From positions 1-64,000 of the forward strand of contig JADJXT010000001.1 of the NCBI GenBank assembly GCA_016720115.1: 64,000 bases of DNA, in the 5' to 3' direction. The position numbers and the translations under genes were made by a program. A model generated the notes under the pieces. It was given only the letters and a program-made list of their open reading frames with translations. It was not told where the DNA came from and did no database searches. Source of the stretch: Sphingomonadales bacterium. GTDB lineage: Bacteria; Pseudomonadota; Alphaproteobacteria; Sphingomonadales; Sphingomonadaceae. Shown here piece by piece: positions 51,557-61,551 of the stretch. Each line of letters begins with the position of its first letter. Positions within the stretch are counted from its first letter, which is position 1.

Positions 51557-52840
51557 TCAACCCTGCAAATCGGCAACAACCCATTTGCCGAAATCATCGT
51601 GAAAACCCTGCGCGTTCGAAGGCATGTACTGGATCATCCCGGTTGCGCGCACCTTACGGCGCGGATCGACGAAAGCGATTGTGCCCGCCGCGCCACCCCA
51701 GCCAAAGACGCCCGCATAGGCACCCCGGCCGACGCGCCCACCTGCACCGAAACCTGCACCATGGGCATAGGTGCCGTCGGTGCTGACGCCAGCAGGCAGC
51801 AGGTCCGACATGCCAAGTGCGACCGTTTCGGCGGCCATCACCCGCACGCCATCCAACTCGCCACCGCCCAACAGCATCGCAAGGAAGCGGTCATAATCGC
51901 GCGCCGAACAGACCAGCCCGGCCCCGCCAAAGGCAAAGGCGGGCTTGTCGAGATAGACGCTGGTCGCCGCCGGATCGATCGGGATCAGCGCGCCGCCGAA
52001 CACGGCATAGTTGGTGGCAAAGCGCTTCACTTCCGATTGCGGCACCTGAAAATAGCTGCTGCTCATCTTGAGCGGATCGAACAGCCGCGCCTTGAGGAAC
52101 GCCTCGAATTCCATGCCGCTCGCCACTTCGATTACCCGACCGAGCAGGTCGAGGCTGATTGAATAGCTCCATTTGGTACCCGGTTCGGCAATCAGCGGCA
52201 ATTTCGCCACCCGCTCGGCAAAGGTTTTGAGGTCGGGCGTCGGCGCGCCGGGTTCGAAGCCGGGGATCGGCATCCGGCTGATCGCGCCGGGGGTGATGCC
52301 ATTATCCATATAGGCCTTGAGCAGCGGCCCCTTTGTGATGATCGAATAGCCCAGCCCGGCGGTGTGCGTGAGCAGATGGCGCAGCGTAATCTGTGTTTTT
52401 GCAGGGACCGAATCCATGCTGCTGTCTGGGCTGGTGAGCACCCGCATCTCGGCAAATTCGGGCAGGAAATCGGCAATCGGCTGATCGAGCCTTATCTTGC
52501 CGTCGCCGACAAGGATCATCGCCGCCATTCCGGTGACCGGCTTGGTCATCGAATAGACGCGGAACAGCGTATCGATATCAACCGGCGTAGGATCGCCAAT
52601 GGCCAATGTGCCCGCAGCAACAATTTCGGGCGCGGCGGCACCGTGGCCGATGGCCGCGACCACGCCCGCCGCTTTCTTGCCCGCAACATAGGCTTCAACC
52701 TGCGATTTGAGCGTCGGATATTCCTGCGCGAGGAAGCTCCAGGCGGGGGTCGGCAGCATCGTTGCCATCGCGCCGAGCCCGGCCATCGAAAGGAAGCCAC
52801 GGCGGTTGGGGTTCATCAATGCAGTTCGGGCCTCGGACAT
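51557..52840 (-). CDS. Tat-exported serine beta-lactamase-fold hydrolase
   Basis: 427 residues. MNPNRRGFLSMAGLGAMATM near the N-terminus is a twin-arginine signal. Ser-x-x-Lys catalytic motif SMTKP; Tyr motif WSYSISLDLLGRV; C-terminal GWGGAAGT in place of the KTG box. Class C beta-lactamase/esterase family (EstB-like), so esterase or peptidase rather than resistance is more likely. ATG 52840 has AGGAG five bases upstream. Confidence 0.87.
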   Translation of the reverse strand: MSEARTALMNPNRRGFLSMAGLGAMATMLPTPAWSFLAQEYPTLKSQVEAYVAGKKAAGVVAAIGHGAAAPEIVAAGTLAIGDPTPVDIDTLFRVYSMTKPVTGMAAMILVGDGKIRLDQPIADFLPEFAEMRVLTSPDSSMDSVPAKTQITLRHLLTHTAGLGYSIITKGPLLKAYMDNGITPGAISRMPIPGFEPGAPTPDLKTFAERVAKLPLIAEPGTKWSYSISLDLLGRVIEVASGMEFEAFLKARLFDPLKMSSSYFQVPQSEVKRFATNYAVFGGALIPIDPAATSVYLDKPAFAFGGAGLVCSARDYDRFLAMLLGGGELDGVRVMAAETVALGMSDLLPAGVSTDGTYAHGAGFGAGGRVGRGAYAGVFGWGGAAGTIAFVDPRRKVRATGMIQYMPSNAQGFHDDFGKWVVADLQG

Positions 52841-52850
52841 GCTCACTCCT

Positions 52851-53927
52851 CTAAACTTTCCGGCTTGCTCTGACGGCAAGTTTTGCTGCCTTGCTGAATA
52901 AGGTCGGCAAACCGGCGCTGTCCAATGATTTCAGCGGCCACCATTCGCCCGGCGGCAAGCTGTTTTCGTCTATCGGCGCTGCCGTAGCGGCAAGGCGCAG
53001 CGTCAGGCGGAAATGAGTGAAGACATGCACGACTTCGCCTGCAACAGCTTTCCAGTCGGCAGCAAAAGGCGGCTGCGAGTCGCCATCGGCGCGGGCATTC
53101 CAGCGATCGTCGGGCAGGCCTCGCATCCCGCCGAGCATCCCGCGATCCGGGCGGCGGACGAGCCATACATGGTCGTCACGTTCGATCCACCAGGCGGTTC
53201 CCGCGCGGTCGGGCTTGGCCTTTTTGGCTGCTTTGCGGGGCAGTGTTTCGGCCATCCCTGCTTTCTGTGCGGCGCAGTCTGCTTGCAGCGGGCAGATCAG
53301 GCATTGCGGGTTGCGGACCGAACAGAGGCTGGCGCCGAGATCCATCATCGCCTGCGCGAAATCGCCGGGTCGGCGGGCTGGCGTGATGGCATCGGTTGCG
53401 GCACGGATTTCCACTTTGGCAGCGGGCAAGGGCGTTTCGATGGCGAATAATCGCGCCACCACCCGTTCGACATTGGCATCGACCACGGCGGCCCGTTCAT
53501 TAAAAGCAATCGCAGCGATTGCCGCTGCCGTATAGGGGCCGATGCCGGGCAGCTTAGCCAGCCCGGCGGCGGTCCGGGGCAGCGCTCCGCCATGATCGGA
53601 AACCACCGCCCGCGCGCATTTCAGCAAGTTGCGCACGCGACTGTAATAGCCCAATCCCGCCCAGGCCGCCATCACATCGGCATCCTCCGCCGCAGCAAGC
53701 GAGGCGAAATCCGGCCAGCGGCGCGTGAAGTTTTCGAAATAGCCGATGACCGCCGCAACCGTGGTCTGTTGCAGCATCACCTCCGACAGCCAGACCTGAT
53801 AGGGATCGGGGGGCGGCGTGCCCGGCGGCGAACGCCAGGGAAGATCGCGCGCGTTCCGGCCATAATAAGCAAGCAACGCGCTGGCGATATCCCCAGAATA
53901 TTGCGCGCGCTGTTGGACGGAAGCCAT
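52851..53927 (-). CDS. mutY: A/G-specific adenine glycosylase MutY
   Basis: 358 residues. Helix-hairpin-helix LPGIGPYTAAAIAAIAF with the catalytic Asp in VVDANVERVVARLF. The 4Fe-4S loop is CSVRNPQCLICPLQADC with C-x6-C-x2-C-x5-C spacing. C-terminal NUDIX-like domain recognises 8-oxoG. Removes A opposite 8-oxoG. Divergent from dciA with 21 bp between starts. Confidence 0.95.
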   Translation of the reverse strand: MASVQQRAQYSGDIASALLAYYGRNARDLPWRSPPGTPPPDPYQVWLSEVMLQQTTVAAVIGYFENFTRRWPDFASLAAAEDADVMAAWAGLGYYSRVRNLLKCARAVVSDHGGALPRTAAGLAKLPGIGPYTAAAIAAIAFNERAAVVDANVERVVARLFAIETPLPAAKVEIRAATDAITPARRPGDFAQAMMDLGASLCSVRNPQCLICPLQADCAAQKAGMAETLPRKAAKKAKPDRAGTAWWIERDDHVWLVRRPDRGMLGGMRGLPDDRWNARADGDSQPPFAADWKAVAGEVVHVFTHFRLTLRLAATAAPIDENSLPPGEWWPLKSLDSAGLPTLFSKAAKLAVRASRKV

Positions 53928-53948
53928 GCAAAATGCGATAACCGGCTG

Positions 53949-54488
53949 ATGGAGGAAGGCAAGCCATCAACCGCACCCAAAAAGGCAAAAGCCCCTGCCA
54001 AGCCGGTTTTCGAGCGACGGCGCGGGGGTGAGGCCCGCGCGGTATCCGATCTGGTCCCCGACATTGGCCGGGCCGCCTTCCGCCGCTTCGGCTTTGTGCA
54101 AAGCTCGGTCGTCAGCCGCTGGGATGAAATTGTCGGTGCGCGCTATGCCGATGTGACGGCCCCTGACATGATCCGCTTTCCCGCCGGACAGAAAGCGGGC
54201 GGCACGCTCGAGCTTGTGGTCGAGGGTGCCCATGCGGTGATGATCCAGCATGTGCTGCCCGAAATCATCGAACGGGTGAACCGCTTCTTCGGCTATGATG
54301 CTGTGGCGAAGGTGAAGATGCGGCACGGGCAGGTGCAACGGGCCGAACCGCGACCGAAGGTCAGCGCTGCCCCGGTGCTCCGCGCGCCCTCTGCCGAATT
54401 GGGCGAATCTTTGCGCGAAATTGCCGATCCCGAATTGCAGGCGGTGCTCCAGAATCTGGCAAAAAGCCTTGCCAAAGAGGGCGAGTGA
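53949..54488 (+). CDS. dciA: DciA-like DUF721 helicase loader
   Basis: 179 residues. The DUF721 core lies at about 40-120: FVQSSVVSRWDEIVGARYAD and LELVVEGAHAVMIQHVLPEI. DciA helps load replicative DnaB in bacteria without DnaC. Basic N-terminal segment KKAKAPAKPVFERRRGG. ATG has GGAGG only just downstream, and the upstream context is weak, so the start is by family. The mutY-DUF721-thioredoxin-smc order supports the call. Confidence 0.83.
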   Translation: MEEGKPSTAPKKAKAPAKPVFERRRGGEARAVSDLVPDIGRAAFRRFGFVQSSVVSRWDEIVGARYADVTAPDMIRFPAGQKAGGTLELVVEGAHAVMIQHVLPEIIERVNRFFGYDAVAKVKMRHGQVQRAEPRPKVSAAPVLRAPSAELGESLREIADPELQAVLQNLAKSLAKEGE

Positions 54489-55217
54489 ATGCAGATGCAG
54501 CGGTCCAATTCAGAGGCGAATATGGCCACCCGATTCCCGACCATTCTCCGTACATCGCTGATCGTTCTGGCTGCCGCTGCACTTGGCGGCGGGGCGTTGG
54601 TGGCCGCGCCTGCCAAAACCAACTGGCTGCTGACCTTCAGCGCCACACCCAAAGGCAGCTACATCATCGGCGACCCCGCCGCGCCGACAAAGCTGGTCGA
54701 ATATGCCAGCTACACCTGCGGCCATTGCGCGCATTTCGAAACCGACGATGTGCCGCAAATCAAGAAACAGTTTGTCGCGACCGGCAAAGTCAGCTTTGAA
54801 ATCCGCAATCTGGTGCGCGACCCGCTGGACCTGACGGCGGCGATGCTGGCGCGCTGCGGCGGTAAGGGCCGCTTCTTCGGCAATCACCGGCACCTGATGG
54901 CAACGCAGGCGCAATGGGCGCAAGGCTCCAAACTGACCAACGCCACCCTCGCCCATCTTGAAGGCGGCAGTACGATGCAGTTCATGCTGGGCGCCTATAC
55001 CGAACTGGGCCTCGACAAGATCATGGCGCAGCGCGGCGTGACTGTGGCGCAAGGCAAGGTCTGCCTGTCGAACAAGGCCGCGTTCGACACGATCATCGCG
55101 ATGACCGACGAAGCCACCGAGAAGCTGAACATCAATTCGACACCCACCCTGCTGGTCAACGGCAAGGTCATCGAAGGTCACGACTTCGCGACCGTCAAAG
55201 CCCATCTCACCCCCTGA
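54489..55217 (+). CDS. Exported DsbA-like thioredoxin (CGHC)
   Basis: 242 residues. Signal anchor about 20-40 (LRTSLIVLAAAALGGGALVA). EYASYTCGHCAHFETDDVPQ has the redox pair in a thioredoxin fold with helical insertion; cis-Pro loop INSTPTLLVNGK. Start is the ATG directly after the dciA stop; ATG 54522 is also possible. Likely periplasmic disulfide oxidase. Confidence 0.87.
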   Translation: MQMQRSNSEANMATRFPTILRTSLIVLAAAALGGGALVAAPAKTNWLLTFSATPKGSYIIGDPAAPTKLVEYASYTCGHCAHFETDDVPQIKKQFVATGKVSFEIRNLVRDPLDLTAAMLARCGGKGRFFGNHRHLMATQAQWAQGSKLTNATLAHLEGGSTMQFMLGAYTELGLDKIMAQRGVTVAQGKVCLSNKAAFDTIIAMTDEATEKLNINSTPTLLVNGKVIEGHDFATVKAHLTP

Positions 55218-55245
55218 ATTTCAACGCCGCAAAGGACATGAAAAA

Positions 55246-55989
55246 ATGCGCAGTCTGAAAATCCTCACCGCCTCAATCACCGCGCTGGCCCTCGCCTCAT
55301 GCGGCGGCGGCGACACCGGCGAGGCACCGAAGGGCGAACCCGTCGCCGCAGTCGCCGCGCCCGCAGGCAAGCAGTGGATCGATGTCGTGAGCAAGACGGC
55401 AGAGGGCGGCTATCTGATCGGCAACCCCGATGCGAAGATCAAGCTTGTCGAATATGCCTCGCTCACCTGCCATGTCTGCGCGCAGTTCGCGAAGGATTCG
55501 GGCGCCGACCTGCACGACAATTTCATCAACAATGGCAAGATTTCGTATGAATTCCGTAACTTCGTACGCGATGAATTCGACCTGATGGCCGCGCGCGTCA
55601 CCCGTTGCGGCGCCAATGAGGCGATGTTGCCGCTGACCGAGCAGTTCATGGATTTCCAGGAAACGCTGTTCGAAAACGCCAACAAGATCGGCACCGACAA
55701 GGCACTGGAGGCAAAAATCAGCTCGCTGAAAGGCGGCGAACGTTTCTTTGCACTGGCCGACGCTGTGGGCATCATCGAGTTCTTCGCGCAGCGCGGCGTG
55801 TCGCGCGACCAGAGCAGGGCGTGCATGTCCGACACTGCTGAAATGCAGAAACTGGCCGATCTGACCGCCGAATATGGCAAGAAATACACCATCCAGGGCA
55901 CCCCGACCTTTTACCTCAACGGCGCGCGGCTCGACGTGACGGCATGGGCGCAGGTCAAGGGCAAGCTGCAGGAGGCAGGCGCGCGTTGA
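55246..55989 (+). CDS. Lipoprotein DsbA-like thioredoxin (CHVC)
   Basis: 247 residues. Lipobox ALASC near residue 19, then a linker and EYASLTCHVCAQFAKDSGAD with CHVC; cis-Pro loop IQGTPTFYLNGARL. Close paralogue of the preceding gene but membrane-tethered by lipid. Twenty-eight bp downstream, apparently one operon. Confidence 0.87.
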   Translation: MRSLKILTASITALALASCGGGDTGEAPKGEPVAAVAAPAGKQWIDVVSKTAEGGYLIGNPDAKIKLVEYASLTCHVCAQFAKDSGADLHDNFINNGKISYEFRNFVRDEFDLMAARVTRCGANEAMLPLTEQFMDFQETLFENANKIGTDKALEAKISSLKGGERFFALADAVGIIEFFAQRGVSRDQSRACMSDTAEMQKLADLTAEYGKKYTIQGTPTFYLNGARLDVTAWAQVKGKLQEAGAR

Positions 55990-56016
55990 TGCAAGCCGTT
56001 GGACACACCGATTCCA

Positions 56017-56101
56017 GGGACTGTCCCCGCACGGGGACTGTCCCTTATCCCTGCGGATCGTGTGTGCAATCAGGGACAGTCTCCATGCGGGGACAGTCCC
56101 C
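56017..56101. repeat. GGGACTGTCCCC REP pair before smc
   Basis: Two hairpin units (56017-56044 and 56073-56101) built from GGGACWGTCCCC arms around GCACG or ATGCG loops. They also pair with each other across 28 bp and lie inside the gap before smc. The same unit is translated within flgJ. Confidence 0.82.
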
Positions 56102-56127
56102 AAGCCTAGCGTAGTAGCAAACGCGGC

Positions 56128-59100
56128 ATGCGGATAAAACGGCTCAAACTGACAGGCTTCAAAAGCTTCGTTGAGCCCACAGAGCTGCATATCGAGGCCG
56201 GGCTGACCGGCGTTGTCGGCCCCAACGGCTGCGGCAAATCCAACCTGCTTGAGGCATTGCGCTGGGTGATGGGCGAAAATTCGCCCAAATCGATGCGCGG
56301 CGGCGGCATGGAAGATGTGATCTTCGCAGGCACTGCGCAGCGCCCCTCGCGCGATTTCGCCGAAGTCACCCTGCTTGCCGAGCATGACGCGCATGAAAAT
56401 ATCCCCGGCATCATCGCGAATGACGACGATGCCGAGCTGGAGGTCGTTCGCCGGATCGAACGCGGCGCAGGCAGCGCCTATCGCGCCAATGGCCGCGATG
56501 TCCGCGCCAAGGATATCGCGCTGATCTTTGCCGATGCCGCCACCGGCGCGCACAGCCCCGCGCTGGTAAGCCAGGGACGGATCGGTTCGATCATCTCTGC
56601 CAAGCCGCAGGAACGGCGGATGATGCTGGAGGAGGCGGCAGGGATTTCCGGCCTGCACGTCCGCCGCAAGGATGCCGAGCAGAAACTGCGCGCGGCGGAG
56701 AGCAACCTCAACCGGCTGGCGAACATCCTCTCCGACATGGATGCGCGCGCACAGAGCCTGAAAAAGCAGGCGCGGCAGGCCGAGCGTTATCGCAAGCTGT
56801 CGGGCGAGATCACGCAGGCCGAAGCGCGGCTGATCTTTGTGCGCTGGCGAGAGGCCAAATCGGCAGCGGAAGCCGCACGGACCGAAGCGGACACTGCGGG
56901 CAAGGTGGTCGAGGCGGCGTCCGTCCGCCAGCGCGGTTTGACCGACCAGCAGCAGGAAGCGGTCCGCAAGCTGGCAGAGGACCGGGCGGCGGCGATGGCG
57001 GCACGCGATGCGGCGAGCGATCTTTCCAACCGGCTGGTGCAATTGACCGGCGAGCGCGACCGGCTGATCCAGCGGCAGGCCGATCTTGCCGCACAGGGCC
57101 GCCGCATCGAAGAGGATGGCGCGCGCGAAGGCAAGCTGACCCATGATGCAGCCGAAGCATTGGCACGACTGCAAGCCGAAGCCGCAACGCTCGCCGAGGC
57201 GATCAAGGCAAGCGAGGACGAACGCCCGCGCCTGACCCGCACGCTCGACGAGGCCGAACGCGCGGCGCGCGAAAGCGAGGTCAAGCTGGCCAAAGCGGTC
57301 GCCGAACAGGCCCGCGCCGAAGCCGAATTGCGCGTGGCCGAGGCTGCGCTGTCGAACGCCCGCGCCCGCATCGAACGCGCCGAGCGCGACAAGGCGCGGC
57401 TCGATGTCGAACGCGCGGCGCTAGGCGATGAAGCCGAACTCGCCACCGTCCGCGACGCGGCGCGAATTCAAGCCGCGCGGCTGCAGTCCGAACTCGAACG
57501 GCAGGCCATGGCAATCGACGCGGCAGAGGCGGCGCGCGCCGGGCTTGTCACCGAACGCGACGCGGCGCAAAGTCAGCTTGCCAGCGCAAAGGCCGATCTC
57601 GCCGCTCTGGTGAGCGAGAAGAATGCCCTCGAACGCGCAACATCCAAAAGCAGCGACAACCGCGCGCTCGACCGGATCAAGGTCAAGCCCGGCTATGAAC
57701 GCGCGTTGGCAGCGGCGCTGGGCGATGATCTGAACGCTTCGGTCGGTGGCGTTACCGGACGACGCTGGCAGGGCTTTACCACCGCGCCGCCCAAGCTGGC
57801 TGGTGAAAGGTTGGCGGATGTGGTCGAAGCCCCGGGCGAACTGACGCTGCGCCTCGCAATGGTACGTGTGGTCGACAGCGATGATGGCGCGATGCTGGAG
57901 ATCGGCGAACGCCTTGTAACCCGCGATGGAAAACTGCGGCGCTGGGATGGCTTCGTCGCTGAGGATGACGGCGCCGCTGCGGCTGAGCAACTGGAACGTG
58001 CCAACCGGCTTGAAGCGCTGCTTGAAGCAATCCCGACCGCAGAGGCAAAAGTCACCGAACAGGCCGTTTCGCTCGACATGCTGGCCGAGCGCATCGGTTC
58101 CGCGCAAGAGGACGCGCGTCGGCTCGCCTCTGTGCAGTCTTCAAATGAAGGCGCGCTGCGTCAGGCACTGCGCGATGCCGACCGCGCCGAAGACGCACTG
58201 ACGCGGGCGCAGCAGGCCGCCATTGCACTCGCCGAGCGCAGCGAACTGGCCGAACAGGAGGCCACGCAATCGCGACTCGAATTTGAGTCGGCGGAAAAGG
58301 TGCGTGCGGAACTGCCCGATGGCGAACAGCAACGCGGGCTGGTTGCGGCCCTGACCGGCGAAGGCGATATGCTGCGCCAATTGTTCGTCCGCGCGCAGGC
58401 CGATCTTTCCGGCCTAGACCAGAAAATCGCCCAGCAGCGCGAACGGCGCGCGGTGGCGCAGGCCGAAATTCGCGGCTGGCAGGAACGGGCAGGCGAGGCC
58501 GAACGGCGCATAGCCGAAATGAATAAACGCAGCGCCGAGATCGCCGGAGAGTTGGAGGGCATTGCAGGCAAACCCGATATCATCGGGCACGAGCTTACGA
58601 CACTTGCGGCAGACAAGGCGGCGATTGGCGAGAAGCTGGCGGCGCTGCAGGCCGCCGAGCAGGCAAGCGAAGCTGCGCTGAAGGTGCTTGAGGCGCAGCT
58701 TGCCACCGCTGCCGAAGCCGTCTCCTCGGCGCGCGAGCAGCGAGCCGGAGCCGAGGCGCGCGCCGAAAACCAGGATGCGCGCCGCCGCGAAATGGCGGGG
58801 ATTTCGGGCGAGCGATTCGAATGCCCACCGCCGCTGCTGCCGGAAAAACATGGCTTCGAAGAGAGCGAACTCGGCGATGCCTCTGCCGAATCGGGCCGCC
58901 TTGAAAAGCTGCAATTCGACCGCGAACGGATTGGCCCGGTCAACCTGATCGCCGCCGACGAACTCGCCGAACTCGAAACCGAAATCGCAAAGGGGCAGGG
59001 TGAGAGCGAGGAGCTGACGCTGGCCATCAACCGGCTACGCGGTTCGATCGGCAGCCTCAACCGCGAAGGTCGCACCCGCCTGCTCGCGGCATTCGAAGCG

Positions 59101-59556
59101 GTCGACCAACACTTCCGCCGCCTTTTCACCACGCTTTTCAACGGCGGACAGGCGCATCTCGCGCTGATCGAGAGCGATGATCCTTTGGAGGCGGGGCTCG
59201 AAATCTATGCCCAGCCGCCGGGAAAGAAGCTGCAGTCGCTGACGCTGCTTTCGGGGGGCGAGCAGGCGCTGACCGCAGTCGCGCTGATCTTCGCGCTGTT
59301 CCTCACCAACCCCGCCCCGATCTGCGTGCTCGACGAAGTCGACGCGCCGCTCGACGATGCCAATATCGAGCGTTTCTGCGACCTGCTCGACGCGATGACG
59401 CGCGAGACCGACACCCGCTACCTGATCGTCACCCACAACGCCGTGACGATGAGCCGGATGCACCGCCTGTTTGGCGTAACGATGGTCGAACAGGGCGTCT
59501 CGCGCCTCGTCAGCGTCGATCTGGGCGGAGCGGAGCAGTTGCTGGCGGCGGAGTAA
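56128..59556 (+). CDS. smc: Chromosome segregation ATPase SMC
   Basis: 1142 residues. Walker A GPNGCGKS (31-38), long coiled coil, hinge about 500-640 (LDRIKVKPGYERALAAALGD), second coil, signature LLSGGEQALTAVAL (S1042 onwards) and Walker B ICVLDEVDAPLDD (D1069, E1070). Homodimer that compacts and separates chromosomes with ScpAB. No obvious ribosome-binding site before ATG 56128. Confidence 0.97.
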   Translation: MRIKRLKLTGFKSFVEPTELHIEAGLTGVVGPNGCGKSNLLEALRWVMGENSPKSMRGGGMEDVIFAGTAQRPSRDFAEVTLLAEHDAHENIPGIIANDDDAELEVVRRIERGAGSAYRANGRDVRAKDIALIFADAATGAHSPALVSQGRIGSIISAKPQERRMMLEEAAGISGLHVRRKDAEQKLRAAESNLNRLANILSDMDARAQSLKKQARQAERYRKLSGEITQAEARLIFVRWREAKSAAEAARTEADTAGKVVEAASVRQRGLTDQQQEAVRKLAEDRAAAMAARDAASDLSNRLVQLTGERDRLIQRQADLAAQGRRIEEDGAREGKLTHDAAEALARLQAEAATLAEAIKASEDERPRLTRTLDEAERAARESEVKLAKAVAEQARAEAELRVAEAALSNARARIERAERDKARLDVERAALGDEAELATVRDAARIQAARLQSELERQAMAIDAAEAARAGLVTERDAAQSQLASAKADLAALVSEKNALERATSKSSDNRALDRIKVKPGYERALAAALGDDLNASVGGVTGRRWQGFTTAPPKLAGERLADVVEAPGELTLRLAMVRVVDSDDGAMLEIGERLVTRDGKLRRWDGFVAEDDGAAAAEQLERANRLEALLEAIPTAEAKVTEQAVSLDMLAERIGSAQEDARRLASVQSSNEGALRQALRDADRAEDALTRAQQAAIALAERSELAEQEATQSRLEFESAEKVRAELPDGEQQRGLVAALTGEGDMLRQLFVRAQADLSGLDQKIAQQRERRAVAQAEIRGWQERAGEAERRIAEMNKRSAEIAGELEGIAGKPDIIGHELTTLAADKAAIGEKLAALQAAEQASEAALKVLEAQLATAAEAVSSAREQRAGAEARAENQDARRREMAGISGERFECPPPLLPEKHGFEESELGDASAESGRLEKLQFDRERIGPVNLIAADELAELETEIAKGQGESEELTLAINRLRGSIGSLNREGRTRLLAAFEAVDQHFRRLFTTLFNGGQAHLALIESDDPLEAGLEIYAQPPGKKLQSLTLLSGGEQALTAVALIFALFLTNPAPICVLDEVDAPLDDANIERFCDLLDAMTRETDTRYLIVTHNAVTMSRMHRLFGVTMVEQGVSRLVSVDLGGAEQLLAAE

Positions 59557-59559
59557 CCC

Positions 59560-60579
59560 TCATCCCATCGGGTAGAGGATTTCCTTCGTCACCCTGTGGA
59601 TCGCCTTCATCACATCGTCGGGCAGGATCAGATCGTTCGCAGCAAAGATTTCGGCGCATTGCTCCACGCTGCTGACGCCGACGATGGTCGAGGCGACGAA
59701 ATCATGCTGTTTCGACCAGGCGGTCGCAAGCGTCACTGGTGACATCCCGGCTTCTTTCGCAATTTCCAGAATCTTCGCGGTCGATTCCAGGGCGCGCGGG
59801 CCGGCAAAGCGGCGGGCCATCGTCGCCTGACGCGAATCGAGCATGTCCATGTAACGAGTGAAGCGCGCGCCTTCTGGCCGCGCCCCTTCCTGATATTTGC
59901 CCGACAGCACCCCGCCCGCCAGCGGCGAATAGGGGATCAGGCTGACGCCTTCCTGACGGCACACCTGCGCCAGTTCATCCTCGAAGCGGCGGTTGTTGAT
60001 CGAAAAATTGTTCTGGATCGTCTGGTAACGCGCAACGCCGAGTCGTTCCGAGGTCTGGATCGATTTCATCAATCCCCAGCTCGTTTCGTTGGAACAGCCG
60101 ACGATCCGCACCTTGCCCGCGCGCACCAGCTCGTCGAGCACCTCCATCGTTTCTTCGTAAGGCGTGCCATGATCGGGCCAGTGCGTCTGGTAGAGATCGA
60201 TATAGTCGGTTTGCAACCGGCGCAGACTGTCTTCGATCGCAACGCTGATCTGGCGCCGGTCGAGCGCGGTCATCCCGCCGCGCTTGGGCGATTTGAACCA
60301 GACATGGCTGGGCCCCGATACCTTGGTGGCGATGATGATCGCGTCGCGGTTCTTGCCCTTCAGCCAGCGGCCCACAATCTCCTCGGTCCGCCCGACCCAT
60401 TTGGCGTCTGGCGGCACCGGATAGCCTTCGGCGGTATCGAAAAAGTTGATGCCTGCATCGAGGCTCATGTCCAGCACGCGGTGCGCGACCGCTTCGTCCG
60501 CTTGCGACCCGAAGGTCATCGTGCCCATGCAGATGTCGGAAACGACAATCGCACTCTTTCCCAGCCGACGGTTGCCCAT
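59560..60579 (-). CDS. Aldo/keto reductase
   Basis: 339 residues. MGNRRLGKSAIVVSDICMGT start with AAGGAGGG upstream. Tetrad Asp-Tyr-Lys-His: FFDTAEGYP, ATKVSGPSH, YQTHWPDHGTPY. NADPH-binding ends VSLIPYSPLAGGVLSGKY. Resembles the Tas/YhdN-type family; the substrate is unresolved. Sixteen bp after ubiA. Confidence 0.88.
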   Translation of the reverse strand: MGNRRLGKSAIVVSDICMGTMTFGSQADEAVAHRVLDMSLDAGINFFDTAEGYPVPPDAKWVGRTEEIVGRWLKGKNRDAIIIATKVSGPSHVWFKSPKRGGMTALDRRQISVAIEDSLRRLQTDYIDLYQTHWPDHGTPYEETMEVLDELVRAGKVRIVGCSNETSWGLMKSIQTSERLGVARYQTIQNNFSINNRRFEDELAQVCRQEGVSLIPYSPLAGGVLSGKYQEGARPEGARFTRYMDMLDSRQATMARRFAGPRALESTAKILEIAKEAGMSPVTLATAWSKQHDFVASTIVGVSSVEQCAEIFAANDLILPDDVMKAIHRVTKEILYPMG

Positions 60580-60595
60580 AACCCCTCCTTGCGTT

Positions 60596-61510
60596 TTAGC
60601 TTGTAACGCCAACGACAAGGCAGGCGAGCGCGACGAGCAGCCCTGTCACCTTGTTCGACCGGAAATGGCCGAGCGCATTGTTTCCATCCTTATTGAGGCT
60701 TGCGACCTGATATGCCAAGTGCAAAGCTGCAGGAGCGAGCGCGACCAGCGCCTGCCCTTGTGGCCGGACGCTCCAGATCGCCATGCCCCAACCGGCGAGC
60801 GCCAGCAGGTAGCACAGCGCAACCCCGCTGCGGATATGTTCGCCCATGCGCAGCGCGGTCGAACGGATGCCGACCAGCGCGTCATCCTCCCGGTCCTGCA
60901 TCGCGTAGATCGTGTCGTAGCCGACCACCCAGAAGATCGTGCCGCCATAGAGCCAGAGCATCGCCGCATCCGCCCCGCCCGTTACCGCCACCCAGCCGAC
61001 CAGCGCGCCCCAGCTGAACACCAGCCCCAGCCAGAGCTGCGGCCACCAGGTGATGCGTTTCATGAAGGGGTAGGCGGCAACCAGCGCGAGGCTGCATAAT
61101 GCGACGAAGATCGCCTCAATCCGCAACTGGACAAGCACCAGCAGGCCGACCGCGCAAAGCAGCAGCAGCCATCCCCACGCCGCTTTCAGGCTGACTGCAC
61201 CGCTCGCCAGCGGGCGGCTGGCGGTGCGCGCCACTTTGGCGTCCAGATCGCGGTCGACAATATCGTTATAGACGCACCCCGCCCCGCGCATCGCAATCGC
61301 GCCGAGCAGCATCCACAGCGCGAGATGCCAGTGCCTGAACGCCCCGCCCGCCAGCGCCAGCCCATAGATGCACGGCCAGAAGAGCAGCCACCAGCCGATC
61401 GGCCTGTCAAACCGCGCCAGCAGGGCAAAAGGCCGCAGGCGCGCGGGCAGCAGGCGGACAAGGCCTTGAATTTCCGTGTCGGGTGGGGTGGTTGTGTCTT
61501 TCACGGCCAT
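60596..61510 (-). CDS. ubiA: 4-hydroxybenzoate polyprenyltransferase
   Basis: 304 residues, eight or nine helices. Prenyl-diphosphate motif CVYNDIVDRDLDAKVARTAS and second motif DTIYAMQDREDDA. It prenylates 4-hydroxybenzoate in ubiquinone synthesis, supplying the quinone pool for the cytochrome oxidase chain. The frame runs upstream through a REP unit (MDPRLRGDDK translation), so ATG 61510 is chosen. Confidence 0.93.
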   Translation of the reverse strand: MAVKDTTTPPDTEIQGLVRLLPARLRPFALLARFDRPIGWWLLFWPCIYGLALAGGAFRHWHLALWMLLGAIAMRGAGCVYNDIVDRDLDAKVARTASRPLASGAVSLKAAWGWLLLLCAVGLLVLVQLRIEAIFVALCSLALVAAYPFMKRITWWPQLWLGLVFSWGALVGWVAVTGGADAAMLWLYGGTIFWVVGYDTIYAMQDREDDALVGIRSTALRMGEHIRSGVALCYLLALAGWGMAIWSVRPQGQALVALAPAALHLAYQVASLNKDGNNALGHFRSNKVTGLLVALACLVVGVTS

Positions 61511-61551
61511 TCTTAAAGGCGAAATTCCTGCTCGACACAACAACAGCCTTT

